A stretch of 64,000 nucleotides of DNA, taken from the NCBI RefSeq assembly GCF_905171775.1, contig NC_053491.1:221812486-221876485 (forward strand), in the 5' to 3' direction. Source of the stretch: Rana temporaria. Taxonomy: Eukaryota; Chordata; Amphibia; Anura; Ranidae. A program made the translations under genes and the position numbers. The notes under the pieces are model-generated. The model searched no databases and was not told the DNA's origin. It was given only the letters and a program-made list of their open reading frames with translations. Each line of letters begins with the position of its first letter. The first letter of the stretch is position 1. Positions 43,928 to 54,734 of this stretch are shown here, piece by piece.

Positions 43928-44673
43928 GGCCCGGATTCACATACATCGGCGCATATTTATGCCGGCGTAGCGTATGGAATATACGCTACGCAGCGCAGAG
44001 AGGCAAGCACAGTATTCACAAAGCACTTGCTCCCACTCGCTTTCAAATCTACGCTGGGTTTCCTCTGCGAAAGCCAGCATAGGTGGAAGTGGGCGTGAGC
44101 CATGCTAATGAGGCGTGACCCCATGCAAATGATGGGCCAAGCGCCATAGAAGTACTTAAAACAAACGGCGCATGCGCCGTCCAGTGGCCGCTTCCCAGTG
44201 CGCATTCTCAGAATCGCGTCGAAACAACTGCCTAAGATACGACGAATCACTGCCTACGATGTGAACGTAACCTACGCCTAGCCATATTCGCGTACTACGT
44301 AAACGACGACGGCTGTGTTCCCTGGTCCATACCTTTGCATGAGTTGCGCCTCATATATGGGGAATAACTTTACGCCGGACGTACGACTTGCGCAAACCAC
44401 GTATATTATGCGCCGGGCGCAAGTACGTTTGTGAATCGGCGTATCTCCCTCATTTGCATATGTGCCTAGAAAATCGATGGGAGCGGCAAATGCGCCCAGC
44501 CTAAATATGCGCCCACGATACACCGGCGTAGACAAGTTACGTCGGTCGGATGAAGCCTATTTTCAGGCGTATCTAGTTTTGTGGGCATGGCGCACAGATA
44601 CGACGGCGCATATTTACACTTACGCGGCATATCTCGAGATATGTAGGCGTAAGTGCTTTGTGAATCCGGGCCA
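43928..44673. mobile_element. MITE with GGCCCGGATTCACA ends
   Basis: Left GGCCCGGATTCACATACATC and right CTTTGTGAATCCGGGCC are inverted. The interior is rich in GGCGTA / TACGCC motifs. Non-coding, about 746 bp. Related in style to 6577-7278. Confidence 0.85.
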
Positions 44674-44929
44674 TAATATTTACAGAGCCTGGACCAGCTC
44701 TGTTCCACTGTCGCCTGAAAATGGGTGACAAGTTCAGAATGAACTGCACTCCTGTGATCCAAAAGCTTTGGCCATACTTCTCCTTTTAAGGTCTGTTTCA
44801 AAATAGTTGCCAATTTTCTTGTATAAAAACTGACCAGAGAAGGTAGAGACAGACGTGTTATGTACATGAGAAGTATAATGTAGTGGCAATCAGTTTCCAG
44901 AGCTCACATGGTTGGATACTTATTATTAT

Positions 44930-45990
44930 GATTATTATACAAAATGTATATAGCATCAACAGTTTGCACTAAGCTTTACAACATGAGGGCAGACAGTACA
45001 GTTACAATACAATTTAATTCAATACAAGAGGAATCAGAAGGGCCCTGCTCGTTAAAGCTTACAATTTAGAAGTAGGAGTGTAAAGTGATACAAAAGGTAA
45101 TGGCTGTAGGGGATGAGCTGATGGAGAAAATAAAAATACAGTTGTTGGGTAGGGGCAGAATGGGCTCTGAAGGAAGGGTTTTCAAGGATCGTCTCAAGCC
45201 CTGTACACACGACTGGTTTTCTTGCCAGGAAATCTGCCAAGAGCGGAAAACCGGACGTGTGTATGCTTACTTGCAGTTTTTCCGACAGGAAAACTTTCGG
45301 GAATCCCGGCGGGAAAATAGAGAACCTGCTCTCTATTTTCCTGTCGGGATTCCCAGTGTTTTTTTTTTTTTCTGACAGATTTACTAATACTTTCCTATGG
45401 GAAATACTGTGAGGCAGTGCCGATGGAGCATGCACACAGACGGGATTTCTGGCCAAAGCTCTCATGGCAGTTTTCCTGCCGTGTTCTCGGCTTTCCCCTC
45501 GGTTTTCCCAGCGGACTTTTTACCGCTGGGAAAACCGAGCGTGTGTACAGGGCTTTAAAGAAGGAGATAGTCGGACTGATTGGGTTAGGGAGTTCCATAG
45601 GATAGGAGAGGCTCTGGAAAAGTCCTGGAGGCAAGCATAGAAGGAGGTGACAAGGAAGCTAGCGAGCAGGAGGTCTTGGGAGGAACGGAGAGGACGATTT
45701 GGTTGGTATTTTGAGACTGCTAGTGATGTAGCTGGGGGCCGAGTTTGGATGGCTCTATAAATTGTTAGTATTTTGAATTTAATTTGTTGCGTAGGCGGAA
45801 GCCAGTAGAGAAATTGACAGAGAAAAGTAGCAGACACAGATAGACTGAAGGGTGGATGGCCTATGTAGAGGTAAGCCAATGAGAAGGGAGTTGCAGTAGT
45901 AGAGCCTGAGAGATGACCAGGGAGGGAACTAGGAGCTTTGTGGTATCATTGGTTAGAAAGTTTTTTTTGGAGATGTTGCAATATGTACTC
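44930..45990. repeat. Interspersed repeat interrupted by a MITE
   Basis: Text such as GGGCCCTGCTCGTTAAAGCT, GGTTTTCAAGGATCGTC and, after the MITE at 45198-45553, GGTTAGGGAGTTCCATAGG, CTCTGGAAAAGTCCTGGAGG and GAAGCCAGTAGAGAAATTG reads as one old repeat. I recognise this text from vertebrate genomes but cannot name it. No intact frame. Confidence 0.5.
45198..45553. mobile_element. MITE of the GTACACA-ended family
   Basis: Ends GCCCTGTACACACGACTGG and AGCGTGTGTACAGGGC are inverted. Near the right end CTCGGTTTTCCCAGCGG (45498-45514) pairs perfectly with 45523-45539. A central AATAGAGAACCTGCTCTCTATT palindrome is near 45313-45334. Confidence 0.8.
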
Positions 45991-46177
45991 TATATTGCAT
46001 GTACAATGAATGGACATTTCTTTTTTTTTTTATGGGGGGCTTGGTGGTGCTCTTAGGTGAGCTGTCACAGAACGGCACTGTAGTGGCACCTTACAGTTCT
46101 AGTGTGAACGTGCCAATGCAGATTTACTTGGTGTACACATAGTTTCACAGTAACCTGATTTTCCTTTGTTATTAAAG

Positions 46178-46357
46178 CTAAAGCAGGATGAAGATATTTC
46201 TGCCAGTCGTTTTGAGGATAATGAAGAACTTCGCTACTCCTTGAGATCCATAGAAAAACATGCTCCCTGGGTGCGTCATGTTTTCATCGTAACAAACGGT
46301 CAAATACCATCGTGGCTGAATCTGGATAATCCACGAGTCACCATCGTAACACACCAA
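46178..46357 (+). CDS. GNPTAB: GNPTAB exon 9 (start of Stealth CR2)
   Basis: 60 codons, phase 0. The acceptor is ATTAAAG at 46171-46177 and the donor is GTAGGA. Reads L-K-Q-D-E-D-I-S-A-S-R-F-E-D-N-E-E-L-R-Y-S, then H-A-P-W-V-R-H-V-F-I-V-T-N-G-Q-I-P-S-W-L-N-L and D-N-P-R-V-T-I-V-T-H-Q. The R-F-x-D-N-x-E-L-R-Y-S-L-R-S block and I-V-T-N-G-Q are hallmarks of Stealth conserved region 2, the nucleotide-sugar phosphotransferase core shared with bacterial capsule enzymes (established family knowledge). A second AG seven bases into the exon is rejected because it would break the frame join. Confidence 0.97.
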
Positions 46358-46399
46358 GTAGGACTTCTATTTATTTACTTTACTAAGTGATTGTAAACC

Positions 46400-47205
46400 C
46401 TTACAGTACATATACCCAGTGACGATCGCAAAGGAAAGAGAAAGAAGATAGAAATTACACTTGGTACTCTCAATTGAGACAAGTACACAGTATAGAAGAA
46501 TATACTTTGTTCATATTTCATGTCTGAGGTTTACAACCACTTTAAATGAAATAAGTTTTCCTCAATGAAACAGTTTGAGTTTCTTGCTTACCAATGGCAT
46601 TATTTTACTGTTCTTTATGTTCTACCATTTTAGCTGAGGTGTCAGTTTAGGTATCCAGCTACATGTTTCCAGTTTTAAAAAGGAGGTGTTGAAGTGACAG
46701 AAGTGGGAATCATTTCACAGTGACCCGTGTCCTCTTGTCTGTGACCTTTATACTTACTGTGCTAGCTTATTTATGGTTTTGGCCTATGTGCCGTGAACTG
46801 ATTGACATGTTCGTTTATCACCAAGCCACATTTTTTTAACCATGGTTACAACTGTGGTCTGACGCAAAGCCAAACAAATCTTGTTTATGGATGATCCAAT
46901 GGAAAAAGATATGTATAACTGCGTGCCCTGTGAATCTGAAAAATTTCCCCTGCTGGAGCTGGACTTGCCTGTATCAAAACATTGCTCACTAGGAGGGCCA
47001 GCTTTTGATCTCATGCACATTTCTTCATATTATATCAAATAGAGTTTGATTTATTTATACACACTAGCTAACACCACAAAGGGCTTGTTAATACTTTATA
47101 ACTTTCACAACATATATTTTAGTTTCGATAAATACACTTGGATTTGTTTAACAAATCAGCTTTAACAGTGCAGCATGTCCATGTTAAGGAAAGATGATAT
47201 CCTAA
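46400..47205. other. Intron 9, no feature recognised
   Basis: No exon, domain or clear repeat. Short frames lack support. Confidence 0.4.
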
Positions 47206-47612
47206 GCCCTGTACACACGATTGGTTTGTCTGATGAAAATGGACCGATGGACTGTTTTCATCGAACAACCCGATCGTGTGTGGGCCCCATCGGTTTGTTT
47301 TGCATCAGTGAAAAAAAAATAGAACATGTTTTAAATTTTTCCTATGGATAAAAAACCGATAGAAAAAAACGTCTGTGTGGAAGTCCATCGGTCAAAAATC
47401 CACGTGTGCTCGGAATCCAGTTAATGCATGCTCTGAAGCATTGAACATTTTTTTCAGCACGTTGTAGTGTTTTATGTCACCGCATTTTGGTACGGTCCGA
47501 TTTTTGACTGATGGTGTGTAGGCAAGACTGATGAAAGTCAGCTTCATCGGATATCCGACGAAAAAATTCATCGGATTAGATTCCATCAGATATCCGATCA
47601 TGTGTACGAGGC
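47206..47612. mobile_element. MITE of the GTACACA-ended family (first of a tandem pair)
   Basis: Ends GCCCTGTACACACGATTGG and CGATCATGTGTACGAGGC are inverted. Sub-terminal GATGAAAATGGACC and GACTGTTTTCATCG pair imperfectly. Only TTA-containing sequence separates it from the next element. Confidence 0.75.
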
Positions 47613-47616
47613 ATTA

Positions 47617-48095
47617 GGCCCCGTACACACCATAGAATCCATCCGCTGAAAAATCTCAGCGGATCGGTTTCAGCGGATAGATTCTATGGTGTGTACATTC
47701 CTGCGGATATTTATCCGCGGAAATTTCCCGATTCCAGCTGATAAAAATTTGTAGACATGTCTACAAATCTATCCGCTTGAATCGATCCCAACGGATTGAT
47801 CCGCTGGTCTGTACAGACTCACCGGATCAATCCGTCCGAAGGGATCCCCGCATGCGTCGTAATGATTCGACGCATGCGTGGAATTCCTTATATGACAGCG
47901 TCGCGCTCGTCGCCGCGTCATCATCGCGGCGACGGGGGCGACACGTCATCGCGAGGGGATTTCGGCGCGGATTTCGATCCTATGGTGAGTACACGCCATC
48001 GGATCCAAATCCGCTGAAATCCTTGAGAGGATTTATCCGCGGAAACGGTCCGCTGGACCGTATCCGCGGATAAATCCTCTCGTGTGTACTAGGCC
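47617..48095. mobile_element. MITE of the GTACACA-ended family (second of a tandem pair), TTA duplication
   Basis: Ends GGCCCCGTACACACC and GTGTGTACTAGGCC, flanked by TTA at 47614-47616 and 48096-48098. Hairpins: 47623-47651 with 47668-47696 (28 of 29 paired) and 48025-48051 with 48055-48081 (26 of 27). The interior is GC-rich with CATGCGTCG / CGACGCATG arms. Non-coding. Confidence 0.88.
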
Positions 48096-48639
48096 TTAGT
48101 GTCGGAGATTCCAGTAAAACTTTTATCTTTGTACCATGTTATTTACAAGAGCCCATGCAGTTGTTCACTTTTAGTGAATGGAGAAATGCCCCTAGGAAGG
48201 AAACCAACTGTACTCATGCAAGTATGTACTCTTAAAGTAAGCTGTATTAAACCCAAAACCAAAAATAATATATATTGCAGCTTATCAATCATTAGATGTG
48301 GTGGCTGAATTAGTTTTATCACCTCCTGTGATAGGACACCTTCGGGCAGCAGCTATGTCTGTCTAGGAAATTTAAATGCACTAGCAAATTCAAGCCAAAT
48401 TCCAGCTCACACTTTATAATCAGCAAACAGTTTGTTTTTCCTTTTTAGGGATAATGGTTTTACAAGAATATATAGAAGCTGGTGTTTGTAGGCACCCCTG
48501 CCAGCGGTAAATAGTTTGTCTCATTCCTGTATCTGATACATCTGCTGGAGAGCTTGTTCTAGTGAAAAACAACAGTTACTGCTCAGATCACCAGTAGAAA
48601 AGAAATGAAAGAAAGTCTAAAAAGGAAACTAATGCAGTA

Positions 48640-49292
48640 GCATTGCACTGATACCGATATTGGTGCCAATGTACCAAGAGCTCAGATACTAAAACCAATA
48701 CTTTTTTGCTATTTAATTGTGACTTGCATTGACTTCTGTTAAATGAAGTCACAAGCCGCAATGAAGTTGGAGGTCCAAATTGCACTGATTTGCGGCTTGG
48801 AAATCGCTCTGAAGTAGCGCGATTTCAAAGCCGCACTGTTCTGGATCACCAGTAGAGAATAAAAGAAAGTCTAAAAAAAGGAAACAAAATGTTACTAAGC
48901 ATTTGCACAAGTACTTGTAGTCATGCAAATGCTCCGATACTAAAACAAATTATTTGCGATTTCATCAGTGTGATTTGGACCTCTGATTTCATTGCGGCTT
49001 GCGCCCATTTAACAGAAGTCAATGCAAATCGCGATGAAAGCCTAAAAAAGTCGTGAAGGAACCTTTTTCAAAGTCGCTGCGACTTGAGTCGCTACAATTT
49101 GAACAGTTACATTGCCAGCAATGGGGTGTGACTTGTAATGCAATTTTGAACTGTCAAATCTCACTGGTGTGAACTCTAAAAAATGAATGCATCCAAGGGA
49201 AAAATAGGTATTGTTTATTGGTATCGCCGAGTACTTGAGAAAAAGTATCGGTACTCGGTCTTAAAAAAACTGGTATCGGTGTAGCTCTATAA
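48640..49292. repeat. Repeat with GATACCGATA / TATCGGTGTAGC ends
   Basis: Left GCACTGATACCGATATTGGT and right AACTGGTATCGGTGTAGC are inverted. An inner stretch (CGATTTC.. AAGCCGC.. TTCATTGCGGCTTG) is repeated. A segment, GAACCTTTTTCAAAGTCG, is shared with 36731-36749. Confidence 0.6.
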
Positions 49293-50494
49293 TGCAAGCA
49301 TCACAACTAAGAATTGGTAAGCTGCAATATAATAAAGGTTTGCTTTTGGGTTTATTATTGCTTTAACCTCGTTTGCACTGAGCGTACACATATATAAAAC
49401 TGCAGTAAGCATCTGTGAGAGGAGCTAACACTTTCTCACTCTTACGATAACAATTAAAAAAACAGTTCTTGGCTGGAGTTCTACCTTAAACTCAATTTAT
49501 GTTGTCCTACCTACTGTATGTGTACAGTTCAAGCAGAACTATAGCACTTGTACATTATGGAAGATTTGCCTCTGGGTTTGGCCTCCTGCAGCACTGGTCG
49601 CTGTTACTGCTCCTCCTTCCACTGCTGTCATCTTCTCCACTAGTTCTTCCAGGTCTGGATTATTTTCGCTTTTGTCAGTTGGCAGCCACCGATAATACAA
49701 CTTTTGTGCGTGTTTTAACCGTTTATAAACGTCCTGTTAGTCAAGGGGTCAAAAAAAGCTCAGGGTTTTGTTCAGCCAATTTCTGGCTGTTCTATAAAAG
49801 TTAAATGGTGCAGATGTAGAGCTGCTCGTTCACTTTTACGTTACTGTGGCAGTAGCAATTAAATTAAGTCTTCACTTTTTAACTTGAACTAAAATATGGT
49901 AATAAGTAAGTTACTGTAGATAAAATATTATTTTTTTTATTTTTTTCAGTTTGTTTATATTAAAGAAATATAATATAAACCCAATGCAATAACTAACTTG
50001 CTTGTTTCTAGCCCTCGCCACTTCAGAAACTGAGCCAAAATTGTTATAATGTTTTTTGTGACCTATCCATGTTTTTCATGGTATTAAACCATTTACAGTA
50101 CCACCGATAATGATTGTATTTTGTATTTTTCATCCAGTCTCTCTCAGATCAGGGACATATGGAGAACTCTACAGTGTCCTTCTGTGTACTTTAGTCTGTA
50201 ATCCCTCTCAGGTCTCTGTCAAGTACTGTATGAGCACAGACAAATGATCTCGCTTGTCCAAAAGCCATTATCAGCTGTCAGTAGCTCTAAAACCTTGTTG
50301 AAAGATCTATTTGTTATGTAGTAATGCCTATGTTTTAGTGGTGAAGAATCAGAGCATCTGTTAAGGGTAATAAAGTATCGTAGTCCTTTACACCAATGAT
50401 TACCATGTTAGCACTCTCTCAGCCAATTTGACCAGACTTTAAGCTACTGCATTTGGATTATCCATGATGATGTCTTCTTTGTTTTCCTTACTAG
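49293..50494. other. Intron 9, no feature recognised
   Basis: An open frame at 49499-49804 has no domain or splice context. Apart from the exon 10 acceptor polypyrimidine tract at the end, nothing is assigned. Confidence 0.4.
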
Positions 50495-50665
50495 GAAATC
50501 TTTTTGAACACTAGTCATTTGCCTACCTTTAGCTCTCCTGCTATTGAAAGCCACATTCATCGGATTCCTGGACTTTCTCAGAAATTCATATATATGAACG
50601 ATGATGTTATGTTTGGTACACATGTGTGGCCTGATGATTTTTATAGCCATTCAAAAGGTCAGAAG
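50495..50665 (+). CDS. GNPTAB: GNPTAB exon 10 (end of Stealth CR2)
   Basis: 57 codons, phase 0, between TTACTAG and GTAAGC. Reads E-I-F-L-N-T-S-H-L-P-T-F-S-S-P-A-I-E-S-H, then F-I-Y-M-N-D-D-V-M-F-G and V-W-P-D-D-F-Y-S-H-S-K-G-Q-K. The N-D-D-V-M-F-G acidic pair is the expected metal/catalytic motif of CR2. The N-T-S sequon matches human N-L-S. The opening E-I-F-L replaces human D-V-F-R. The exon continues directly into exon 11 (V-Y-L-T-W-P), as in mammals. Confidence 0.97.
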
Positions 50666-51151
50666 GTAAGCATAAATTCATAAACGGGATTATAGAACAA
50701 CAACACAGATCATCTGAGTGCAGAGGCTCAGCGATGTATCTGGCTCCAAGCAAAGTAATACATTATATAGTAGGTTGAACCTTCCCCTCTCCTACCTTGC
50801 ACATACAGTCCCCTTGAAATTTTCCACATTTTGTCATGTTACAGCCAAAAACTTAAATGTATTTTATTTTGATTGTATGTGATGGACCAACACAAGGTGG
50901 CACATAATTGTAAGGTGGAAGGAAAATGATAAATGGTTTTCAATTTATTTTTTTACAGGTAAATATCTGGAAAATGTGGTGTGCATTTGTATTCAGCCCC
51001 CTTTACTCTGATACCCCTAACTAAATTCTAGTGGAACTAATTGCCTTCAAAAGTCAGATAATTAGTAAATAGACTCCACCTGTGTTTAATTTAATCTCAG
51101 TATAAATACAGCTGTTCTGTGAAGCTTTCAGAGGTGTGTTAGAAAACCTTT

Positions 51152-51342
51152 GTGAAAACAAACAGCATCATGAAGGCCAAGGAACACACCAGACAGGTCA
51201 GGGATAAAGTCGTGGACAAGTTTAATGCAGGGTTAGGGTTAGCTTTGAACATCTCATGGAGCACTGTTCAAACCATCATCCGAAAATGGAAAATGGATGG
51301 CACAACTGCAAACCTACCAAGACATGGCCGTCCACCTAAGCT
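51152..51342 (+). pseudogene. Tc1 transposase, N-terminal part
   Basis: Reads M-K-A-K-E-H-T-R-Q-V-R-D-K-V-V-D (after an upstream in-frame Met), N-I-S-W-S-T-V-Q-T-I-I-R-K-W-K and P-R-H-G-R-P-P-K-L. This is a helix-turn-helix of Tc1-type transposases followed by the G-R-P-P linker. It is cut by the Penelope-like insertion. Confidence 0.85.
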
Positions 51343-52170
51343 ATAAAAAGTTTAAAGTATTCAGCGCAGAGAAAATACACACAATGGTAAAATATATATG
51401 CAAGCTGACACTTAAATAATTCAAATAAAAACCTCACAGGTACAAAAAAAATCTGAAATGGTTCAGCGCAATAAAAAAATAAAAATTAACTAGAATACAA
51501 CAGTACATGTGTGATCATCCAAAGATAAACTCATTGGTAAAGGTAATCCAAATAGCCAACAATGTCACTACATGCACATCAAAAGTGTCCAAAGGCAGCA
51601 GTATCCCACACGTGAAAACGACCGACAAAACAATGAAGCAGTGATCCAGGTCACTCCACCACAGACAGCCTAGCCTCTCATCTCATGGATTCGACCCGAG
51701 ACAGGTCACTGAGCCATAAAATTCACTCCTGGGATGATGACGGTGTAACAGTAAGCAGATGAACTTCCACAGCATATGTTAAGGTTAAAAGAGAGGAATG
51801 GGACAATCTGGTGCTCATCGTATAAAAATGATTTATTTTACAATAAAAATAGAAGGAAGTACTCACAAAAGAAGCACTCACGAACGAGTGCCAGTTATGC
51901 AAACATGTGTGGTTGTTTACAAGTTGTATAATGGCCGTGGGTGACGTCAGACGAGACTCCTCCCCACCCGTATGCGTTACGTCCTGTAGGTGGGGACTTT
52001 GTCAGCGTAGGGACGGAAGCACGTCCACGGCCCGCAATAACTTTATATATTTACCCTAGAACCGTCAATCAACAAATAGCACTCTCAGACTGGGCGGACC
52101 TAACCCCCGCCCAATCTAGTGAATGACAATTCAATTCTAGGAGAGCCGTCGATCGAGGGACAAATCGCTT

Positions 52171-52636
52171 AAAGGGTCACTAAAGGATTTTTTTTTTTTT
52201 AGCTAAATAGCTTCCTTTACCTTACTGCAGTACTGGTTTCAAGTCCTCATTGCTCGTTTTTGCTTTGAAGTTGCTGTAAAACTGCTCTGATCTCCACACT
52301 TCCTGGTTGTCTGGCTCCTTATAACCATCATACTGGGAGCTTTTCACGGTGGTCTAAGCTGTCATTACTGTGTGTCTAAAACTTAACAGAACCAATCAGA
52401 TTCATTTTAAAAACAAAACACTGCCCTGGATTTGTTTGTTTTTGTTCTGTGTGTCTCTTTACTTCACATAAACATGGAACCAGTTTAAAAACGAAAGTGA
52501 AACTACAGGCACATTATATGGTTGATTTTTATCTATTTTTAATCATTTTTAAAAGAAATCAGTTAACTTTTATGTCTCTATACCCTGTAAACAGTCATTT
52601 CAGCCAAAACAATTTTTTCCTTTAGTGATCCTTTAA
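52171..52636. mobile_element. Inverted-repeat element nested in the left Penelope arm
   Basis: Starts AAAGGGTCACTAAAGGATTT and ends TTCCTTTAGTGATCCTTT, inverted ends. It interrupts the left arm relative to the right arm, where TTTAAGCGATTTGTCC runs on. Non-coding. Confidence 0.75.
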
Positions 52637-52639
52637 ACT

Positions 52640-53125
52640 TAAAATCCCGTCTAGGATTGTGGAAAATAAACGATTTTGTTTCCTTTCTGGTTTCTATGCA
52701 TGTGGCAGGTGTGCCACTTGTAAACATGCTAGAAATAATATAAAAAAAACGTAAAGAGTTTAGCTCATCAGTCACAAATAAAAATGATCAAATTAAAGAT
52801 TTAGTAAATTGTGCCACTGTGGGTGTGGTGTACATGCTCGAGTGTGACTATATAGTATATTGGGAGGACCTCGAGAGCACTACACGTAAGAGTGGGAGAG
52901 CACATAAGTAATATTAAAAGAGGTGTCACGACTCAGGATCTGTCATCAACGGGATCCGAGACCTCTTAAATTTTGGGGAAATTGAAAAAGTCCCTAAGCA
53001 TTGGCGAGGGGGTCATTACATTCGCCAGCTTAGTCGCAGAGAGTCCTTCTGGATTTTTGAGACCAAGGTAATGGCGCCGGCTGGCTTGAATGTTGATTTT
53101 GACCTCAATTGTTTTATTTCTAATA
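52640..53125 (+). pseudogene. Penelope-like linker and GIY-YIG endonuclease, broken
   Basis: A-C-G-R-C-A-T-C-K-H-A near 52695-52730 matches the cysteine-rich linker. V-V-Y-M-L-E-C (from 52828) then, one base out of frame, Y-I-G-R-T-S-R (from 52856) and V-G-E-H-I-S-N-I-K give the GIY-YIG core. Further on come H-W-R-G-G-H-Y-I-R-Q-L-S-R-R-E-S-F-W-I-F (catalytic Glu) and A-P-A-G-L-N-V-D-F-D-L. This module replaces the APE or restriction-like endonuclease of other retroelements. Frameshifts kill it. Confidence 0.85.
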
Positions 53126-53620
53126 GATCATTTTTATTTTTAATAAATAACTTTATTGGGTTAATTTTTTTCTTATGATTATTATGCTGTCAGGGTATTT
53201 TAATGTACACTTTTATATTTTATTAGATTCATTTTGTTATGTGTAATGCATCCTGTTTGCTATCTGATAGTGGACTGATAGACGTCAGTTTACTATTAAT
53301 AGCGTTATATTTTTTGAATCTTAATATTTGTTCCTTTTTTTTAGCTCCGGGTGGAGTGTTACTTTAAAGGGTGTTTATTGTCCCTTAAAATTTTTCGGAC
53401 TTTGATGTCTTTTATCAATTTCTTAGTGAGAGTGTGGATTTTTACTCACAATTGTTAAAAAGGCATTCTTATTATAAGTCTTTTGTCCTTGCCTTTCTAT
53501 TAGTGCAGGGTTGGTTTAAGCGATTTGTCCACCCAGTCTGAGAGCGCTGTTTGTTGATTGACGGTTGCTAGGGTATATATATATATATAAAGTTATTGCG
53601 GGCCGTCTACATGCTTCCAA

Positions 53621-53669
53621 CCCCATGCTGATGAAGTCCCTGCCTACAGGACGTAACGTGTACGGGGGG
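53621..53669 (+). ncRNA. Hammerhead-ribozyme-like motif in the right Penelope arm (relic)
   Basis: CTGATGA (53628-53634) is followed by AGTCC, loop CTGCCTACA and GGAC (stem II), then GTAA where GAAA is canonical. A-C-GT-G-T-A then gives a two-base-loop stem III with the UH cleavage site. CGGGGGG (53663-53669) can pair with CCCCATG before the core (stem I, one mismatch and one G-U). Minimal hammerheads of this type are known in Penelope-like elements. The GTAA change suggests it is inactive. The left-arm copy is more decayed. Confidence 0.6.
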
Positions 53670-54175
53670 AGGTGTCACGTCTGACGTCACCCGCGACCAT
53701 CATTCAGGTTGTAAACAACCATACATGTTTGTATAACCGGCACTTGTTCGTGAGTGTTTCTTTTGTGAGTACTTCCTTCTATTTTTATTGCAAAATAAAT
53801 CATTTTTATACGGTGAGCACTAGATTGTCCCGTTCCTCTCTTTTAACATTAACATGTGCTGTGGAAGTTTATCGGCTTACTGTTACACCGTCATCATCCC
53901 AGGAGTGAATTTTATGGCTCAGTGACCTGTCAATGAGGTGAGAGGCTAGGCTGTCTGTGGTGGTGGGACCTGGATCACTGCTTCATTGTTTTGTCAGTCG
54001 TTTTCACGTGTGGGATACTGCTGCCTTTGGACACTTTTCATGTGCATGTAGTGACATTCTTGGTTATTTGGATTATCTTTACCAATGAGTTTATCTTTGG
54101 ATGATGGATTGTTATATTTTAGTTAATTTTTTTATTTTTTATTGCGCTGAACTATTTCTGTTTTTTTTTTTTTTT

Positions 54176-54734
54176 CGTCCACCTAAGCTGACATGCCGGG
54201 CAAAGAGAGCATTAATCAGAGAAGCAGCCAAGAGGCCCATGGTAACTCTGGAGTTGCTGCAGAGATTCATAGTTCAGCTGGGAGAATCTGTCCACAGGAC
54301 AACTTTTAGTCGTGCTCTCCACAAATCTGGCCTTTATGGAAAAGTTGCAAGAAGAAAGCCATTGTTAAAAGAAAGACATAAGAAGTCCCTTTGCAGTTTG
54401 CAAGAAGCCCTGTGGGGGACACAGCAAACGTGGAAGAAGGTGCTCTGGTGAGATGGGACCAAACTTGAACTTTTTGACCTAAAAGCAAAACACTATATGT
54501 GGTGGAAAACTAACACTGCACATCACTCTGAATACACCATCCCCACTGTGAAACATGGTGGTGGCAGCATCATGTTTTAGGATGCTTTTCTTCAGCAGGG
54601 ACAGGGAAGCTGGTCAGAGTTGATGGGAAGTTAGATTGAGCCAAGTAAAAGGCAATCTTAGAAGAAAACCTGTTAAGAGTCTGCAAAAGAGACAGGTGCG
54701 AAGGTTCACCTTCCAGCAGGACAAGACCCTAAAC
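54176..54734 (+). pseudogene. Tc1 transposase, central catalytic part, broken
   Basis: Continues the Tc1 frame after the duplicated target: C-R-A-K-R-A-L-I-R-E-A-A-K-R-P, L-G-E-S-V-H-R-T-T-F-S-R-A-L-H and G-L-Y-G-K-V-A-R-R-K-P. Frames change near 54450, where the first catalytic Asp region (R-W-D-G-T) should lie. It ends at Q-Q-D-K-T-L-N, the second catalytic Asp block. The Glu block is missing. Confidence 0.85.

Larger units (their letters stand above)
51343..54175 (+). mobile_element. Penelope-like retroelement, 5'-truncated, with 14-bp target duplication
   Basis: CGTCCACCTAAGCT occurs at 51329-51342 and again at 54176-54189, flanking 2,833 bp absent from the Tc1. Inverted arms about 0.7 kb long (51454 to about 52170 against about 53500-54160) bracket the insert. 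The middle encodes a zinc-knuckle-like C-G-R-C-A-T-C-K and a GIY-YIG endonuclease relic, the C-terminal module of Penelope-like elements. The reverse transcriptase is missing. A T run precedes the right duplication. Confidence 0.88.
50816..54734 (+). mobile_element. Tc1-like transposon split by a Penelope-like element, 3' end missing
   Basis: Begins CAGTCCCCTTGAAATTTTCC after TA. Transposase text continues in two parts: 51152-51342 (HTH region ending P-R-H-G-R-P-P-K-L) and from 54176 onward (A-L-I-R-E-A-A-K-R-P, then Q-Q-D-K-T-L-N near 54715). It stops at 54734 where a hAT-like CAGTGTTTCTCAACC terminus begins. Relic. Confidence 0.88.

Noticed and set aside
49499..49804. 101-residue open frame in intron 9
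   Set aside because: No domain, no splice context and no similarity recognised; likely chance.
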